From positions 1-12,507 of the forward strand of contig DAOQAY010000083.1 in assembly GCA_035354435.1 (NCBI GenBank): a stretch of 12,507 bases of DNA. Reading direction: 5' to 3'. The position numbers and the translations under genes were made by a program. Origin of the DNA: JAKLDO01 sp035354435 (GTDB lineage: Bacteria; UBP6; UBA1177). Below, one piece after another: positions 10,595 to 12,507 of this stretch; the stretch's first letter is position 1, and every line of letters starts with the position of its first letter. The notes beneath the pieces are model-generated. The model ran no database searches, was not told the DNA's origin, and saw only the letters and a program-made list of their open reading frames with translations.

Positions 10595-12507
10595 ATGATC
10601 GGTCTGATAAATTATAAGCTGATAGTTACTAATGCTGTTATTGCGTTTGCTATTCTTCTCATTGCAGGTTGTAATAAATATGATCAGGGAAATAACAAAC
10701 TTGGAGAAAGCTGTAAAAGGACATCTGATTGCGAGGAAGAACTAAGATGTTTTAATTTTGTCTGTGCCTATTCAAATGACACAGATACTGTTGTTCCTGA
10801 CAGAGATACAGATAAATCCGATGATGCAGACAGCAGTCCTGAAAACGATTTCGGCATTTTCATGTCTGATGAGGATGTGGAGTCGGAAATCGATGCCGAC
10901 AGAGTTATTCCTGATGAAGATACGGTTTTGATTAAGTGCGAGGAAACCCAGTGCCTGATCAGCGGGAAATGCATAAATGACGGCACAACTGACAACGGAC
11001 ATATCTGTCAGAAATGCAATGTTCTTAAAAATAGATATTCATGGAGCATCAAACTGGCTGGAACCGTCTGTCGTGAATCGGCAGGAGTCTGTGATTATGA
11101 AGAGAAATGCAATGGAATTGATAACAATTGTCCGGGAAATTATTTTGTTGCAGCCGGTACTGAATGTACAGATGACAAAAACAAGTGTAATGGCAGTGAA
11201 TACTGTGACGGAGCCGGAAACTGCTCAATACATCTCAACCCTATTGAGTGCCAGTCTGGAACTTACTGTGAAGTAACATCAGGAGAATGTCTTTGCATGA
11301 ATAGTTCGCGACAGGTCGTTTCATGCCTGACTGAAAGTATGAAATTTCAGAAACAGTTGTGTGACAATTATGGCCACTGGCAGGATGACGGAGACTGCTA
11401 TGAATGTGAAAACGGAACTGCACAGATAGCTGTATGCTTAACAGACAGTGCTGAATTTCAGAAACAGGTTTGTGATAAAAACGGGTTCTGGCAGAATGAT
11501 GGAGCCTGTTATGAATGTGAAGACAGTGCTATGCAAATAGTGTCATGCTCAATGGATAGTACTAAATTTCAGAAACAGATTTGTGATGAGAACGGGTTTT
11601 GGAAAAATGACGGGAACTGCTATTGTGAGAATGGTGCAGTTCAGACAATTGTATGTTCGACAGACAGCACAATGATTCAGAAACAGATTTGTGACGGAGG
11701 AGAAAACTGGAGGGATTCAGGTAGTTGTTTCAGTCCTTTTATTCTTTGCACCGGAGAAACAAATTGTTACAGTAATCAAGGCAGAATAACATGCCCGTCA
11801 GAAGGAGAGGATTTTGATGGACAGGATGCACAGTATGCACAGTATGCAATAACAGGTCACTGTGTTGATAAAAGTTATACTATCACGGGAACGGATCCGG
11901 AAGAAATTGTTATAGATTTAAATACAGATCTCCAATGGCAGAGAAAGATTCCTGCAGCCAAATATGAATGGGATGATGCAATTGATTACTGTGAATCTCT
12001 GATCTATGGCGGATATGATGACTGGAGACTTCCTGCAGTAGAGGAACTCAGGACGGTTGTTAATTACGGAAAGCCAGTCGTTTTTATCGATGAATTCTTT
12101 TTTCCGGATGTTCCTGCGGATTATTTCTGGACATCTGAACCAAACATCTCAAAGACTAAGAATTATTCATGGAGAGTGTCTTTTGTCAGTGGGGCGGTCA
12201 TTTCCGAATATTACAGCTATGATGCCGCAACAATGTGTGTAAGAGGCGATCCCCTTCCTCAAAGTGTTTTTTCAGAAATTGTAATTGACGATGATACCAT
12301 CGTAACAGATATGTTAACCGGACTGAGCTGGACAAAGGAAACTTCCGGCAAAACATGGAAGGATGCGCTGAACCATTGCGAGGCACTTGATTACGCTGGT
12401 TACACTGACTGGCGACTTCCGAATATTAATGAGCTTGACAGTCTGGTGAATAGAAAAAAATCTTTACCGGCAAGTGATTTCCCCGGCATGACAACGCATG
12501 TGTTTTT
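10595..12507 (+). CDS. Lipoprotein D: Cys module, acidic linker, disintegrin-like segment, four four-Cys repeats, two DUF1566 domains (3' end outside window)
   Basis: The frame is open from the ATG at 10595 to the window edge, giving 637 codons without a stop. The start has GGAG (10584-10587) 7 nt upstream and lies 18 nt after the stop of C. The lipobox is LIAGC (Cys26). The C-x5-C-x5-C-x4-C module (40-57) and an Asp/Glu linker (59-112) follow. Residues 115-234 are a Cys-rich disintegrin-like segment (C159-x6-C-x5-C-x6-C-x11-C191), and 234-378 hold four four-Cys repeats. Two DUF1566/Lcl_C domains come last, the first at about 440-550 (DWRLP at 476) and the second beginning near 565 (DWRLP at 605) and cut by the window. 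The layout matches lipoprotein B but with twice as many repeats. By analogy with B only about 40-50 residues should be missing. The function is unknown; a surface-exposed binding protein is the best guess. Confidence 0.85.
   Translation, partial: MIGLINYKLIVTNAVIAFAILLIAGCNKYDQGNNKLGESCKRTSDCEEELRCFNFVCAYSNDTDTVVPDRDTDKSDDADSSPENDFGIFMSDEDVESEIDADRVIPDEDTVLIKCEETQCLISGKCINDGTTDNGHICQKCNVLKNRYSWSIKLAGTVCRESAGVCDYEEKCNGIDNNCPGNYFVAAGTECTDDKNKCNGSEYCDGAGNCSIHLNPIECQSGTYCEVTSGECLCMNSSRQVVSCLTESMKFQKQLCDNYGHWQDDGDCYECENGTAQIAVCLTDSAEFQKQVCDKNGFWQNDGACYECEDSAMQIVSCSMDSTKFQKQICDENGFWKNDGNCYCENGAVQTIVCSTDSTMIQKQICDGGENWRDSGSCFSPFILCTGETNCYSNQGRITCPSEGEDFDGQDAQYAQYAITGHCVDKSYTITGTDPEEIVIDLNTDLQWQRKIPAAKYEWDDAIDYCESLIYGGYDDWRLPAVEELRTVVNYGKPVVFIDEFFFPDVPADYFWTSEPNISKTKNYSWRVSFVSGAVISEYYSYDAATMCVRGDPLPQSVFSEIVIDDDTIVTDMLTGLSWTKETSGKTWKDALNHCEALDYAGYTDWRLPNINELDSLVNRKKSLPASDFPGMTTHVF
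11294..11728 (+). repeat. Four tandem four-Cys repeats in lipoprotein D
   Basis: Units at residues 234-268, 271-305, 308-342 and 344-378 all follow C-x9-C-x11-C-x11-C, separated by two, two and one residues (about 111 bp per unit). Phe/Ile-Gln-Lys-Gln before the third Cys and a Trp in the last interval are constant. Confidence 0.9.

Noticed and set aside
11294..11728. Regular ~111-bp repeats considered as a CRISPR array
   Set aside because: The repeats are in frame, diverged at DNA level, have no unique spacers between short identical repeats, and encode the four-Cys protein unit.

Overview
The window reads as a draft or metagenome-assembled genome from a Gram-negative-type bacterium: there are repeated lipobox signals, a secreted beta-rich protein, moderately AT-rich DNA, and one run of exactly 100 N that looks like a scaffold join. 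Lipoproteins combining Asp/Ser-rich linkers, Cys repeats, DUF1566 and FGE-like domains recall deltaproteobacterial/Myxococcota-like or candidate-phylum genomes. That is an impression from family knowledge, and no marker in the window fixes the taxonomy. All supported genes are on the + strand.

Layout. (1) 1-1197: the 3' part of an SMC/ABC-type ATPase followed, 1 nt after its stop, by an HNH nuclease of the TIGR02646/PtuB type. This is most likely a Septu (PtuAB-like) anti-phage pair, and it is visibly more AT-rich than the rest. (2) 1290-1832: a small secreted protein of unknown function. (3) 1906-3378: glgA, a complete glycogen synthase. (4) 3425 to the window end: a tightly packed gene series with gaps of 5-20 nt or a 4-nt overlap. 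It starts with a small acidic lipoprotein carrying five YG-x5-[YF] motifs, then a radical SAM/SPASM enzyme. These match the rSAM/lipoprotein system known only from protein-family models. Four large lipoproteins (A-D) built from shared modules follow.

Lipoproteins A (4980-7600), B (7597-9345), C (9365-10576) and D (10595 to beyond the end) all begin with a lipoprotein signal, a four-Cys module (C-x5-C-x5-C-x4-C) and an Asp/Glu/Ser-rich linker. After that they mix four module types: a 36-residue four-Cys repeat (C-x9-C-x11-C-x11-C, 11 copies in total), an FGE-sulfatase/SUMF1-like domain (A, C), a disintegrin-like Cys segment (B, D) and paired DUF1566/Lcl_C domains (A, B, D). D has no stop before the window ends, so the array continues downstream.

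How the genes may work together (inference): the radical SAM enzyme may modify the YG-repeat lipoprotein, and perhaps other products of the same transcript. Lipoproteins A-D look like surface-displayed adhesion or binding proteins that diversified by module shuffling. The sequence of gene A is broken by the 100-N gap. A 55-bp sequence is identical on both sides of the gap, and merging the two copies restores one 821-residue reading frame, so the gap is probably an assembly artefact in a 12-bp tandem repeat.
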